Of a stretch of 43,699 bases of DNA, positions 7,788-16,448 are shown in pieces. Position 1 is the stretch's first letter, and every line of letters starts with the position of its first letter. This DNA is from JAJYTL01 sp046705265. GTDB lineage: Bacteria > Pseudomonadota > Alphaproteobacteria > Ferrovibrionales > Ferrovibrionaceae. The stretch lies in assembly GCA_046705265.1 (NCBI GenBank), contig JBJKQL010000010.1:1-43699 (forward strand), read 5' to 3'. A model generated the notes under the pieces. It did no database searches. It saw only the letters and a program-made list of their open reading frames with translations, and was not told where the DNA came from. The translations under genes were made by a program, and so were the position numbers.

Positions 7788-9137
7788 TCAGAGATCGTCG
7801 TCGAGTTCGTCGTCGTGGACCTCGGCGGCGCGCTGCTTCGCGTCGGCGATCAACTCTTTTGCGGATTCGCCCTTCGCCCAAGCGTCGAGCATGTCGGCCC
7901 AGCACTGAAGCATGATCTTCCGCTCGGCGAGGTAGCGGTTCACGTTGTAGATAGCCGCGATCCGGTTCCGGGGCGCGTGGGCCAGGCTCATCTCGATCCA
8001 GCGATCATCGAACTTGGCGCGGTTCAGGCCGGTCGAAAACGTGCGGCGCAGGTCGTGAACGCCGAAGCTCTGAAAATCAGGATCAGTCTCCCGGATACGC
8101 TCTACCACCGTGTCGATTACGCGGTTGAGTGTGGCGTTGCTGATGGGCGTGTCGCCGTCGTATCGGCCGGGATGCAAATATCGGCTGGTGCCGAACATGG
8201 TGCGGAACGCTGTCAGAATGTCGAGCGCCTGATCGCTCAGCGGGATAACATGCGCCTTGCCCGCCTTCATGCGCTCGGCCGGGATCGTCCAGCGCGCAGC
8301 GGCGAAGTCGATTTCCTTCCATGTGGCGTCTATGAACTCCGACTTGCGAACGCCGGTCAGCAGGACAAACCTCACCGCTGAGCGCAGCGTGGGTGCCGCC
8401 GTCACATGATCCAAGGCCGTCAGGACTGCGCGAACCTCAGATGGCGACAGAGCGCGCTCGCGCGGCTCGAAGGTGGCGATGGCGCTGGTGCGGATCGACT
8501 CGGCCGGGTTGCTCACATCCAGGCCGCATCCTTGGGCATGGCGGAACACCAGTAATACGACTTCGCGGACATGCACGGCGACGGCCGGCCCGCGCTTCTC
8601 TTTGACCTCGTCGCACAGATGTTTGAGGCGTTGCGGCGTCACCTCCCCCAGCTTGAGCTTCGACAACTCTCCCGCGATGGCGCGATCATAGACGGATCGG
8701 CGCATTGCCAAGGTGCTGTCGGCCAGCTTCTCGGCCCCCGACTTGGGATCGGCTTTGTGCTTGAAATAGGCTTCCGCCCACCCGCCGAACGTAAACGCCT
8801 GGGCGGACGCGGTACGCTTCTCCACCTTGGCTTTCGAGGGCGACTCACCCCGTTCGACCTGACGCCTGGCGCGCGCCAGCAGCGTCCTTGCTTCCGCAAG
8901 CGACACCTCCATTCCGTATTCCAGCGCGTCGGGCGCCCGCGTCAGATTGCGCGCCGCCTCGGCGCTATATCGACCGATGGTCAACACCTCCTGCCGCCCG
9001 CTCACCCGATACTGATACCGGAACGATATGACCCCGGTTGGCGTGACGGCCGCGTGCATCCCGTCGCGGTCTGTCACCTTGTAGAGCTTGGCCTTCGGCT
9101 TGAGATTTTTCAGTTCTTTATCAGTGAGATCGCCCAT
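7788..9137 (-). CDS. int: P4-type tyrosine site-specific integrase
   Basis: A 449-residue tyrosine recombinase. The N-terminal arm-binding domain starts MGDLTDKELKNLKPKAKLYK and includes FRYQYRVSGRQEVLTIGRY. A SAM-like core domain lies around residues 110-215. The catalytic domain shows Arg in LLTGVRKSEF, the HxxR box as HDLRRTF and the tyrosine in IAAIYNVNRYL. ATG 9137 is the first plausible start; the frame stays open further up but without family similarity. It is adjacent to attR in guaA, as expected for the enzyme that inserted the element. The tail is acidic (DDELDDDL). Confidence 0.94.
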   Translation of the reverse strand: MGDLTDKELKNLKPKAKLYKVTDRDGMHAAVTPTGVISFRYQYRVSGRQEVLTIGRYSAEAARNLTRAPDALEYGMEVSLAEARTLLARARRQVERGESPSKAKVEKRTASAQAFTFGGWAEAYFKHKADPKSGAEKLADSTLAMRRSVYDRAIAGELSKLKLGEVTPQRLKHLCDEVKEKRGPAVAVHVREVVLLVFRHAQGCGLDVSNPAESIRTSAIATFEPRERALSPSEVRAVLTALDHVTAAPTLRSAVRFVLLTGVRKSEFIDATWKEIDFAAARWTIPAERMKAGKAHVIPLSDQALDILTAFRTMFGTSRYLHPGRYDGDTPISNATLNRVIDTVVERIRETDPDFQSFGVHDLRRTFSTGLNRAKFDDRWIEMSLAHAPRNRIAAIYNVNRYLAERKIMLQCWADMLDAWAKGESAKELIADAKQRAAEVHDDELDDDL

Positions 9138-9167
9138 AAATCCGCATCCGGTCCGGGGGGCAACGGA

Positions 9168-9243
9168 TACCAACAAGGGGGGCTGTTGGTAGCGAATGCC
9201 CGTTTCTGGACCATCCTGCGCCGTACCAACATCGCTACCAACA
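9168..9243. promoter_or_regulatory. Four TACCAACA octamers upstream of int (arm or regulator sites)
   Basis: The octamer occurs at 9168-9175, 9184-9191 (inverted), 9224-9231 and 9236-9243. The second and fourth copies belong to a perfect 12-bp inverted repeat, TGTTGGTAGCGA (9184-9195) and TCGCTACCAACA (9232-9243). Lying between int and attR, they fit integrase arm sites or a binding site for the AlpA-type protein. Confidence 0.65.
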
Positions 9244-9358
9244 AAGTAGCCGGGCTGCGGTGACATGCAGGGACACGGGGTGAGAAGAATAATCGTTGTT
9301 ATTCAATGTGGTCTGGCGACTTTTGGCACGGAGCGGGATGGTCTGAAACCACCCTAAT

Positions 9359-9376
9359 TCACTCCCACTCGATAGT
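9359..9376. repeat. attR: right end of the element at the guaA stop codon
   Basis: This is the 3' end of guaA, including its TGA. It is the counterpart of the copy at 107-124. guaA keeps a full-length C terminus ending TSKPPGTIEWE, so insertion did not damage it. Confidence 0.8.
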
Positions 9377-10906
9377 GCCCGGGGGCTTCGAGGTGATATC
9401 GTAGGCGACACGGTTGATGCCGCGCACCTCATTCACGATCCGGGTCGCAACCCGGCGCAGGAAGTCGTGCGAAAAAGGGTAATAATCCGCCGTCATGCCA
9501 TCGGTCGAGGTCACGGCGCGAAGCGCCAGCGCATAATCATAGGAACGCTCGTCTCCCATCACGCCGACCGTGCGAACGGGAAGCAGCACGGCAAAGGCCT
9601 GCCAGATTTCGTCGTAAAGTCCGGCAGCGCCGATCTCCGCCAGATAGATCTGATCGGCCTCGCGCAGGATCGCGAGCTTGTCCTCCGCCACCTCCCCCGG
9701 GATGCGAATCGCAAGTCCCGGCCCCGGAAACGGATGTCGGCCAAGCACCGCCGGGGGCAGGCCAAGCTCGCGGCCCAATAGGCGCACCTCGTCCTTGAAA
9801 AGCTCGCGCAAAGGCTCGACCAGCTTCAGCCGCATCCGTTCTGGCAAGCCGCCGACGTTATGGTGCGACTTGATGGTCGATGAAGGTCCGCCATAAACCG
9901 AAACCGATTCGATGACGTCGGGATAAAGTGTGCCCTGGGCGAGAAAGGCAATATCGCCAAGTTTTCGCGCCTCCTCCTCGAAAACATCGATGAAGGTAGT
10001 GCCGATGATCTTGCGCTTGGCCTCCGGGTCCGTCACCCCCTTGAGCCGGCCGAGAAACACCGCTGCCGCGTTGCGATGGATAAGCGGGATATGGAAATGG
10101 TCACGGAAGACACGTTCCACCTCGGCGCCCTCTCCGGCGCGAAGCAGGCCGGTATCGACGAAGATGCAGGTCAGCCGGTCGCCGATCGCGGCGTGAATGA
10201 GGCGCGCGGTCACCGTCGAATCGACGCCGCCAGAGAGCGCACAGATCACCCGCTCATCCCCGACCTCGGCCTGGATGCGCGCGATCTCCCGGTCGCGGAA
10301 AGCCGCCATCGACCAATCGCCGCGGCAGCCGGCGATGCGAAGCGCAAAATTCCTGAGCAGCGCGGCGCCATCCGGCGTATGCGCCACTTCGGCGTGGAAC
10401 TGGATGCCGTAGAATCGGCGCTTATCATCGGCAATGGCGGCGAAAGGCGCATTGTCGCTCACGGCAACCGTGCGAAAGCCGGGCGGCAGCCGCACCACCC
10501 GGTCGCCGTGGCTCATCCACACCGGATGCCGGCTTCCCGGCTTCCACACGCCTTCGAACAGCGGGCAGGTTTCCTTCACCTCAAGCATCGCGTGGCCGAA
10601 CTCGCGCTCCCTGGCCGGCGCCACTTCGCCGCCGAGCTGCGCGCACATCGCCTGCTCACCATAGCAGATACCGAGCACCGGCACGCCGAGAGTGAACACC
10701 GCATCCGGCGCGCGCGGCGATGCGGCGCCCGTCACCGAGGCCGGCCCACCCGAGAGAATGATCGCTGTCGGAGGGTCCGCCGCGAGCGCCTTGGCCGCGG
10801 CATGAAAAGGCGCGATGTCGCAATAGACGCCGATCTCCCGCACCCGGCGGGCGATAAGCTGCGTAACCTGCGAGCCGAAATCGATAATCAGGATGCGGTC
10901 GGTCAT
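9359..10906 (-). CDS. guaA: GMP synthase (glutamine-hydrolysing)
   Basis: A 515-residue protein, the usual length, making GMP from XMP, ATP and glutamine. The N-terminal class I amidotransferase has the nucleophile in GICYGEQ and the His/Glu pair in FHAEVAHT. The ATP-pyrophosphatase loop is ALSGGVDSTV, and the dimerisation domain ends PPGTIEWE. The ATG at 10906 (MTDRILIIDFGSQV) is the conserved start; codons further up are not conserved. It follows rsmB and guaB on the same strand, so the last two steps to GMP are encoded together. Its 3' end is the attachment site of the mobile element. Confidence 0.97.
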   Translation of the reverse strand: MTDRILIIDFGSQVTQLIARRVREIGVYCDIAPFHAAAKALAADPPTAIILSGGPASVTGAASPRAPDAVFTLGVPVLGICYGEQAMCAQLGGEVAPAREREFGHAMLEVKETCPLFEGVWKPGSRHPVWMSHGDRVVRLPPGFRTVAVSDNAPFAAIADDKRRFYGIQFHAEVAHTPDGAALLRNFALRIAGCRGDWSMAAFRDREIARIQAEVGDERVICALSGGVDSTVTARLIHAAIGDRLTCIFVDTGLLRAGEGAEVERVFRDHFHIPLIHRNAAAVFLGRLKGVTDPEAKRKIIGTTFIDVFEEEARKLGDIAFLAQGTLYPDVIESVSVYGGPSSTIKSHHNVGGLPERMRLKLVEPLRELFKDEVRLLGRELGLPPAVLGRHPFPGPGLAIRIPGEVAEDKLAILREADQIYLAEIGAAGLYDEIWQAFAVLLPVRTVGVMGDERSYDYALALRAVTSTDGMTADYYPFSHDFLRRVATRIVNEVRGINRVAYDITSKPPGTIEWE

Positions 10907-11017
10907 GGCGTCACGCTGGTATCGTGGTTTTGAAGTTCGCACTATCAGCAATATCGAGATTCAGCGAATTTCGGTATCGGGACACTAGGGTTTCGCCTAT
11001 CGCCTGTAAAGCAAAGG

Positions 11018-12256
11018 TCATGCCTCGCGCACCAAGACAGCAGCGAAGAATCCATCGGTCCCGTGCCGCGCCGGGGTAAGAAGAAGAAACGGGGTCGAAA
11101 CCGGACAGGCGGGGCCAATCACCTCGGCCCAGACTTCGGTGACGGGAAGCACACGGAAACCCGGCTCATCATGCAAGAATTCCTCGACGATATCGTCGTT
11201 CTCGGACGGCAACAGCGAGCAGGTGGCATAGACTAGCCGGCCGCCCGGCTTGACCAACCGGGCACCTTGGCGGATCAGCGCGCGCTGGCGGGCATGATCC
11301 TCCGCAAGGGTCTCCGCCGTCAGCCGCACCCGCGATTCCGGCCGCCGCCGCCAAGCGCCGATGCCGGAACAGGGCGCATCCACGAGCACCCGATCGGCGC
11401 GACCGCCGAGCGCCTCGCCTGAGCCGCCCTTGGTCCTGCGGCCAATCTGCACGTTGCGGACGCCGGCGCGGACAAGCCTTGGCTTCATGCGGTGGAGCCG
11501 CGCCGCGTCCGAATCGAAGGCATAGATTTGACCGGTATTGCCCATTGCCGCGGCAAGACCCAAGGTCTTGCCGCCAGCGCCCGCGCAAAGATCGGCCACC
11601 TGCATGCCCTGACCGGCATCGACGAGAAGAGTGACGAGTTGGGAGCCTTCATCCTGCGGCTCAACCAATCCGCTCTGGAAGGCGAGCGTCGATTCGAGCC
11701 TCGGCCGTCCGGCAAGTCTCAACCCAAGCGGGGAGAGCGGTGTCGGTTTCGCCGCGATCCCCGCCGCTGCCAAGGCCTGGCGCGCGTCGTCGCGAGTCCC
11801 TCTAAGCCGATTGACCCGAAGGTCGACCGATGCCCGGTCCCGCAGCGCTTCCATCTCGGGCAAGACTCGATCGCCGAAGACGCGGCGAAGCGCCGGTTCC
11901 AGCCACGCCGGATAGCCGCCCTTGATCCAATCGGGCGGCGGCCGGTCGAGCGCCGCGAAGCGCCACAGTGCCGCTTGTTCCGAGTCACTTAACGGCGCTG
12001 GCGCGACGCCACCGCCACAGAGCTTCACGATGTCGGGAAGCGCCGCGCCGTTGAGAAGAACAAGGCCGGCGAGAACACAAAGGCGGGGGGTGGTTTCGGC
12101 GCCGACCTCGGCAAGACGCCACGCGATCTCGGCCCGGTGACGCAGCGTGGCATAGACAAGTTCGCCGATCGCGGAACGGTCTTTGGCGCCGGCAAAACGA
12201 CGCTCGCGAAAAAACCCGCTGAAATCCGGCGCAGCAGCCCCTGACGTCCGATGCAA
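11018..12256 (-). CDS. RsmB/NOP-family RNA cytosine-5 methyltransferase
   Basis: A 412-residue protein from TTG 12256. The N-terminal NusB-like RNA-binding domain includes FFRERRFAGAKDRSAI. The Rossmann methyltransferase has the SAM motif DLCAGAGGKTLGLA, then LVDAPCSGIGAWRRRPE with one catalytic Cys, and LVYATCSLLPSEN with the other. It is likely to methylate 16S rRNA, with S-adenosylmethionine as donor. The 14 codons upstream of the TTG continue in frame and read VQLAIELL, which looks like the normal first helix of the family. They contain no ATG, GTG or TTG before the guaB stop, so the real start is unclear. The gene sits between guaB and guaA. Confidence 0.88.
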   Translation of the reverse strand: MHRTSGAAAPDFSGFFRERRFAGAKDRSAIGELVYATLRHRAEIAWRLAEVGAETTPRLCVLAGLVLLNGAALPDIVKLCGGGVAPAPLSDSEQAALWRFAALDRPPPDWIKGGYPAWLEPALRRVFGDRVLPEMEALRDRASVDLRVNRLRGTRDDARQALAAAGIAAKPTPLSPLGLRLAGRPRLESTLAFQSGLVEPQDEGSQLVTLLVDAGQGMQVADLCAGAGGKTLGLAAAMGNTGQIYAFDSDAARLHRMKPRLVRAGVRNVQIGRRTKGGSGEALGGRADRVLVDAPCSGIGAWRRRPESRVRLTAETLAEDHARQRALIRQGARLVKPGGRLVYATCSLLPSENDDIVEEFLHDEPGFRVLPVTEVWAEVIGPACPVSTPFLLLTPARHGTDGFFAAVLVREA

Positions 12257-12298
12257 AAGCTCGATTGCGAGCTGAACCCGTCCCGGCTCGCGAACGGC

Positions 12299-13762
12299 TC
12301 AGCCCTCGCGCCGGTAATTCGGTGCTTCGCGGGTGATCGAGATATCGTGCACGTGGCTCTCGCGCCAGCCGGCGTCCGTGATACGCACGAATTCGCAGCC
12401 CTGCTGCATCGCGGCGATGGTACGGTTCCCGGTATAGCCCATGGCGGCGCGAAGGCCGCCGATCAACTGATGCACGACCGCCGAGACCGGTCCTTTATAC
12501 GGGACCTGCCCCTCGACCCCTTCCGGCACCAATTTCAACTCTTCGCGCACCTCTTCCTGGAAGTAGCGATCGGCCGAGCCCCGCGCCATGGCCCCGATCG
12601 AACCCATGCCGCGGTAGGCCTTGTAGGAGCGGCCTTGATAGAGGAACACCTCGCCGGGGCTTTCATCAGTGCCGGCAAGAAGCGAGCCCACCATCACCGC
12701 GTCGGCACCAGCCGCGATCGCCTTCGCCACATCGCCCGAGAACTTGACCCCACCATCGGCGATCACCGGAACGTTTAGCGGACGACAGACTTCGACCACA
12801 TCGAACAACGCGGTCAGCTGCGGCACGCCGACGCCGGCGACGACCCGCGTCGTGCAGATCGAGCCTGGGCCGATGCCGACCTTGACCGCGTCCGCGCCGG
12901 CGTCGATCAAAGCCTTCGCGCCGTCCGCGGTCGCGATGTTACCGCCGATGACCTGGGTATAGTTGGAGCGCTTCTTGATCGCCGAGATCGTATCCGTGAC
13001 GCGCTGCGAATGGCCATGGGCGGTATCAACTACGATAAGATCGCAGCCGGCTGCGACCAGCGCCTCGGCCCGCTCGACGTTCGCCTCGCCGACACCGACG
13101 GCGGCCGCAACCTGAAGCCGTCCCTGCTCGTCGCGGCAAGCATCGGGAAAGCGGCCCGCTTTTTCGATGTCTTTCACCGTGATCAGGCCGATGCAACGGT
13201 ATTCGCCATCGACGACAAGAAGCTTCTCGATGCGATGCTGGTGCAAAAGGCGCTTCGCCTCGTCGCGGGTTACGCCGTCCCGCACCGTGACCAGATTGTC
13301 TTTGGTCATCAACTCGCGCACGGGCTGGTTCGGATCGGTAGCGAAACGCACGTCGCGATTGGTCAGAATGCCGACCAGCTTCCCTGAGCCCGCTTCGGTG
13401 ACCGGGATACCGGAAATCCTATGGCGTTGCATCAACTCGCGCGCATCTGCCAATACCTGATCGGGCCGGATGGTGACCGGATTGCCGACGATCCCCGATT
13501 CGGATTTCTTAGCCGCCCGCACTTCCTCGGTCTGCCGAGCGATGGACAAGTTGCGGTGAACGACGGCAAGTCCACCGAGTTGCGCCATGGCAATCGCCAT
13601 CGGACCTTCGGAAACCGTATCCATGGCCGCGGCGATAACCGGGATTCGCAATCCGATCCGGCCGGTGATCCGAGTCGAAGTATCGGCCTCGCCGGGCATG
13701 ACGCTGGAGCGCTTCGGTAAAAGAAGGACGTCGTCGAAGGTAAGCGCTTCGCGAATATGCAT
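12299..13762 (-). CDS. guaB: IMP dehydrogenase
   Basis: A 487-residue enzyme oxidising IMP to XMP with NAD, the rate-limiting step to guanine nucleotides. The barrel begins EALTFDDVLLLP. Two CBS domains interrupt it at about residues 95-200, with VRELMTKDNLVTV between them. The catalytic loop is GIGPGSICTTR, and the flap region holds YRGMGSIGAM. The product is the substrate of GuaA two genes downstream. Length and motifs are complete. Confidence 0.97.
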   Translation of the reverse strand: MHIREALTFDDVLLLPKRSSVMPGEADTSTRITGRIGLRIPVIAAAMDTVSEGPMAIAMAQLGGLAVVHRNLSIARQTEEVRAAKKSESGIVGNPVTIRPDQVLADARELMQRHRISGIPVTEAGSGKLVGILTNRDVRFATDPNQPVRELMTKDNLVTVRDGVTRDEAKRLLHQHRIEKLLVVDGEYRCIGLITVKDIEKAGRFPDACRDEQGRLQVAAAVGVGEANVERAEALVAAGCDLIVVDTAHGHSQRVTDTISAIKKRSNYTQVIGGNIATADGAKALIDAGADAVKVGIGPGSICTTRVVAGVGVPQLTALFDVVEVCRPLNVPVIADGGVKFSGDVAKAIAAGADAVMVGSLLAGTDESPGEVFLYQGRSYKAYRGMGSIGAMARGSADRYFQEEVREELKLVPEGVEGQVPYKGPVSAVVHQLIGGLRAAMGYTGNRTIAAMQQGCEFVRITDAGWRESHVHDISITREAPNYRREG

Positions 13763-13813
13763 AAGACTCCTCGCGCCGGTGGGCGCGCACTATGCCATGG
13801 CCTTGGCGGTTTG

Positions 13814-14599
13814 TCAGCAGCTCGTTTCGGCGGCCGCCTCGGCGGCAAAATCGTGCGCATCGCCGCTTTCGGCAAGCAGCGCCGGATAAACCTCGCGGAA
13901 CAGCGCGAGGATGGTATCGAGAGGGAGGTCGGCGAAGGTGCCATGGTCGGCGACATATTCCATATGCCGCCGACCACCGCGATCGAAAGGGTGAAGAAGC
14001 GCGTCATGCTCACCGTCGAAGTCCATCGCTTTGACGCCGAATCGCTCGCAGAGTTCGATATTGAAGGTCGGCGTCGCCTTGATCCACCGGCCGCCGAGAT
14101 AGGCCACCGTAAAGCCGTGGTAAATGAAAAGGTCCGTGTCCATAAGCCGGCGCAGCCGTTCGGTCGCGAGATGATTCCTGACGTCAGCGAATCCGAGCCG
14201 CGCCGGAATCCCGAGAGCGCGAAGGCCGGCGGCATAAAGCACCGCCTTCGGAATGCAGAACCCCGAGCCCTTGGCCAAGAGGTTGCTCGCGCGGTAGGTT
14301 TCAGGATCGGCGCTCAGCGCATAGGCATCGTAGCGGATGCGATCGCGGACGGCATAGAAAAGCCTGACCGCGCGGCCTTTGCTGTCGGCCGCCGCGTTCG
14401 CCGCCTCGAGCGCGAAGGCGAGCACCGCCGGATGGTCGCTTTGGACGAACCGGGTCGGCTGCAGATCTTCCGGCAACGGCTCGCCGAGCGGCAACGCTTC
14501 TGGACGGATCATCGCAAAACGCTCCAACAACGCCGCTGCGGTCCCACGGCTGCTATCCCCCGCAAGTCTCTCATAGGCTCTTTGCCCTTCGTCTGTCAA
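13814..14599 (-). CDS. Transglutaminase-like superfamily protein
   Basis: A 261-residue protein with a transglutaminase/papain-like core. The candidate nucleophile is in LAKGSGFCIPKAVLYAAGLR (Cys at about residue 115), followed by GIPARLGFADVRNHL, the His in YHGFTVAYLGGRWIKATPTF, and Asn in the third catalytic position. Such bacterial proteins act as proteases or deamidases on unknown substrates. It lies between rlmE and guaB on one strand, with a 9-bp gap to rlmE, so it is probably co-transcribed. The exact function is unknown. Confidence 0.75.
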   Translation of the reverse strand: MTDEGQRAYERLAGDSSRGTAAALLERFAMIRPEALPLGEPLPEDLQPTRFVQSDHPAVLAFALEAANAAADSKGRAVRLFYAVRDRIRYDAYALSADPETYRASNLLAKGSGFCIPKAVLYAAGLRALGIPARLGFADVRNHLATERLRRLMDTDLFIYHGFTVAYLGGRWIKATPTFNIELCERFGVKAMDFDGEHDALLHPFDRGGRRHMEYVADHGTFADLPLDTILALFREVYPALLAESGDAHDFAAEAAAETSC

Positions 14600-14608
14600 A
14601 AGCCCGGC

Positions 14609-15331
14609 TCAGCGATCCCGGAAGCCTACGGCAAGCACGTAGATTTCGGCCGATTCCTTCCGGCTTGCCTTGGGTTTGACATGGCGCACCTCGCGAAACC
14701 GTTGCTTCATCCGGGCGAGGAGCGCGCCTTCGCTGCCGCCGCTTCGCACCTTAGCAAGGAAGGTGCCCCCCGGGCGCAGGATCTCGCAGGCGAGATCAAA
14801 CGCGGATTCGCAGAGATCCATGATGCGGAGATGATCCGTCATGGCGTGGCCCGTGGTCGGCGCCGCCATGTCCGAAAGAACAACATCGACCGGTCCGGCG
14901 AGCACTGCACCGATCATTTCCGGCGCCTCGCTTTGCCGCATGTCAAGCTGAAGGACCGTAGCGCCGGTCACATCCGCCATAGGCTGAAGATCGACGGCGA
15001 GAACGAAGCCGGCTCCTTGCGCTGTGCCGGCGGCTTTGACTCGCGCCACCGCAACCTGCGTCCAACTTCCGGGCGTGGCGCCCAAATCCACCACCCGCAT
15101 ACCTGGCTTCAGAACGTGGTAGCGATCATCGATCTCGATCAGCTTGAAGGCGGCACGGGAACGGTAGCCGGCACCGCGCGCCGCCGCCACATAGGGATCA
15201 TTCAGTTGCCGTTCCAACCAGCGCGTCGAAGAGCCGCGCCGTCCTCGCGCGGTCCTGACCCGCACATGCAGATCGCGGTTGAACCTTGTCGCCATGGCAG
15301 CCGCCCCGCCCCCTATATCGAATCGCGCCAA
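14609..15331 (-). CDS. rlmE: 23S rRNA 2'-O-methyltransferase RlmE (FtsJ/RrmJ)
   Basis: A 240-residue methyltransferase that modifies U2552 of 23S rRNA during late 50S assembly. The K-D-K-E catalytic set is visible: Lys in RSRAAFKLIEI, Asp in VLSDMAAPTTGH, Lys in GGTFLAKVRSG and Glu in SAEIYVLA. The SAM motif is VVDLGATPGSWTQVA. An internal ATG 12 codons in (MATRFNRDL) may be the true start. It begins 5 bp after the Ppx/GppA stop. Confidence 0.93.
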   Translation of the reverse strand: MARFDIGGGAAAMATRFNRDLHVRVRTARGRRGSSTRWLERQLNDPYVAAARGAGYRSRAAFKLIEIDDRYHVLKPGMRVVDLGATPGSWTQVAVARVKAAGTAQGAGFVLAVDLQPMADVTGATVLQLDMRQSEAPEMIGAVLAGPVDVVLSDMAAPTTGHAMTDHLRIMDLCESAFDLACEILRPGGTFLAKVRSGGSEGALLARMKQRFREVRHVKPKASRKESAEIYVLAVGFRDR

Positions 15332-15335
15332 GGCA

Positions 15336-16355
15336 TCACAGGAGCGCCGAAATCGGACGTTGTCCCGCTTGCACGGTCAGGAGCAGGCTTTGCAGCACAC
15401 CTTCCCGCACGCCTCGATCGGCGACACGAAGACGATCCGCCGGCCAAATGCGCTGCACCGCCTCGACAATCGCGCAACCCGCGATGACAAGATCCGCGCG
15501 CGCACGTCCGATGCAAGGGTGCGCCGCCCGCTCTTCGTAGCTCATGCGGCGAAGTCGCGTCGCCACCGCCCCGACCGCGTCGAAAGCAAGCCATATGCCG
15601 TCCACCATTCCGCGATCGTAGCGCATCAGATTGAAATGAACGCCCGCCACGGTGGTCACCGTGCCCGAGGTGCCGAGCAACTGCACCGGCGCGCCGTTGA
15701 ACCGCTCACGCAGCCGATGCGTACGGTCGAATGGCTCTATAGCGGCAGCGACGTTATCGATCATCGCGGCATACGTGTCATCGGGTACCTCTGTCCCTCC
15801 CCAGCGTTCGGCAAGGCCGACAACGCCGATCGGGAGCGAGGCGAAGGCGACCGGTTCGAGCGTGGCACCGGCAGACAAGGGAAGCCAGGCGATTTCGGTC
15901 GAACCGCCGCCAATGTCGAACAGGATAGCATGGCGATGGCTTGGATCGAACAGTGGCGCGCAGCCGAGAACTGCAAGCCGAGCTTCCTCGGCGCTGTCGA
16001 TGATGTCGAGACGAAGCCCTGCTTCGTTGCGCGCGCGGTCAAGAAAATCCGTGCCGTTGGCAGCGGTGCGGCACGCCTCGGTCGTGACGGCGCGGGCCAG
16101 GGTCACATGTCGGTCGCGCATGCGGTCGGCGCAAATACGAAGGGCGGCGATGCCCCGAGCCATGGCGGCTTCCGACAACCGGCCGCTCGCCCGCAAACCC
16201 TCCGCCAAGCGAACGATACGGGAAAATGAATCGACCACCTGGAAACCCGCGCCCGCCGCCTTGGCGATCACGAGGCGGCAATTATTGCTGCCGAGATCGA
16301 GCGCCGCGAAAACGTCGTCGCACTCGGGCTGGGGAGTTTCGCTTCGCAATTCCAC
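15336..16355 (-). CDS. Ppx/GppA exopolyphosphatase family protein
   Basis: A 339-residue ASKHA-fold phosphatase. The phosphate-1 loop is AALDLGSNNCRLVIA (residues about 16-30), the phosphate-2 loop is LFDIGGGSTEIAW, and VQLLGTSGTVTTVAG is the adenosine-side motif. It is the short two-domain form common in alphaproteobacteria. It hydrolyses polyphosphate and/or pppGpp; the sequence alone does not decide which. It heads the run rlmE-transglutaminase-guaB-rsmB-guaA. Confidence 0.9.
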   Translation of the reverse strand: MELRSETPQPECDDVFAALDLGSNNCRLVIAKAAGAGFQVVDSFSRIVRLAEGLRASGRLSEAAMARGIAALRICADRMRDRHVTLARAVTTEACRTAANGTDFLDRARNEAGLRLDIIDSAEEARLAVLGCAPLFDPSHRHAILFDIGGGSTEIAWLPLSAGATLEPVAFASLPIGVVGLAERWGGTEVPDDTYAAMIDNVAAAIEPFDRTHRLRERFNGAPVQLLGTSGTVTTVAGVHFNLMRYDRGMVDGIWLAFDAVGAVATRLRRMSYEERAAHPCIGRARADLVIAGCAIVEAVQRIWPADRLRVADRGVREGVLQSLLLTVQAGQRPISALL

Positions 16356-16448
16356 CGCTCTTTGGCGGCATGCGTTCGTCCCGACCGGCGGCTGCGCCGT
16401 CAGACCGAGCCTCCGCCGCCCTCCTTCACATCGGAGCTGTTGAATCCC

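Noticed and set aside
13757..15487. A 576-codon open frame on the plus strand.
   Set aside because: It lies opposite the transglutaminase-like and rlmE genes and has no family resemblance; it is a by-product of GC-rich codon use.
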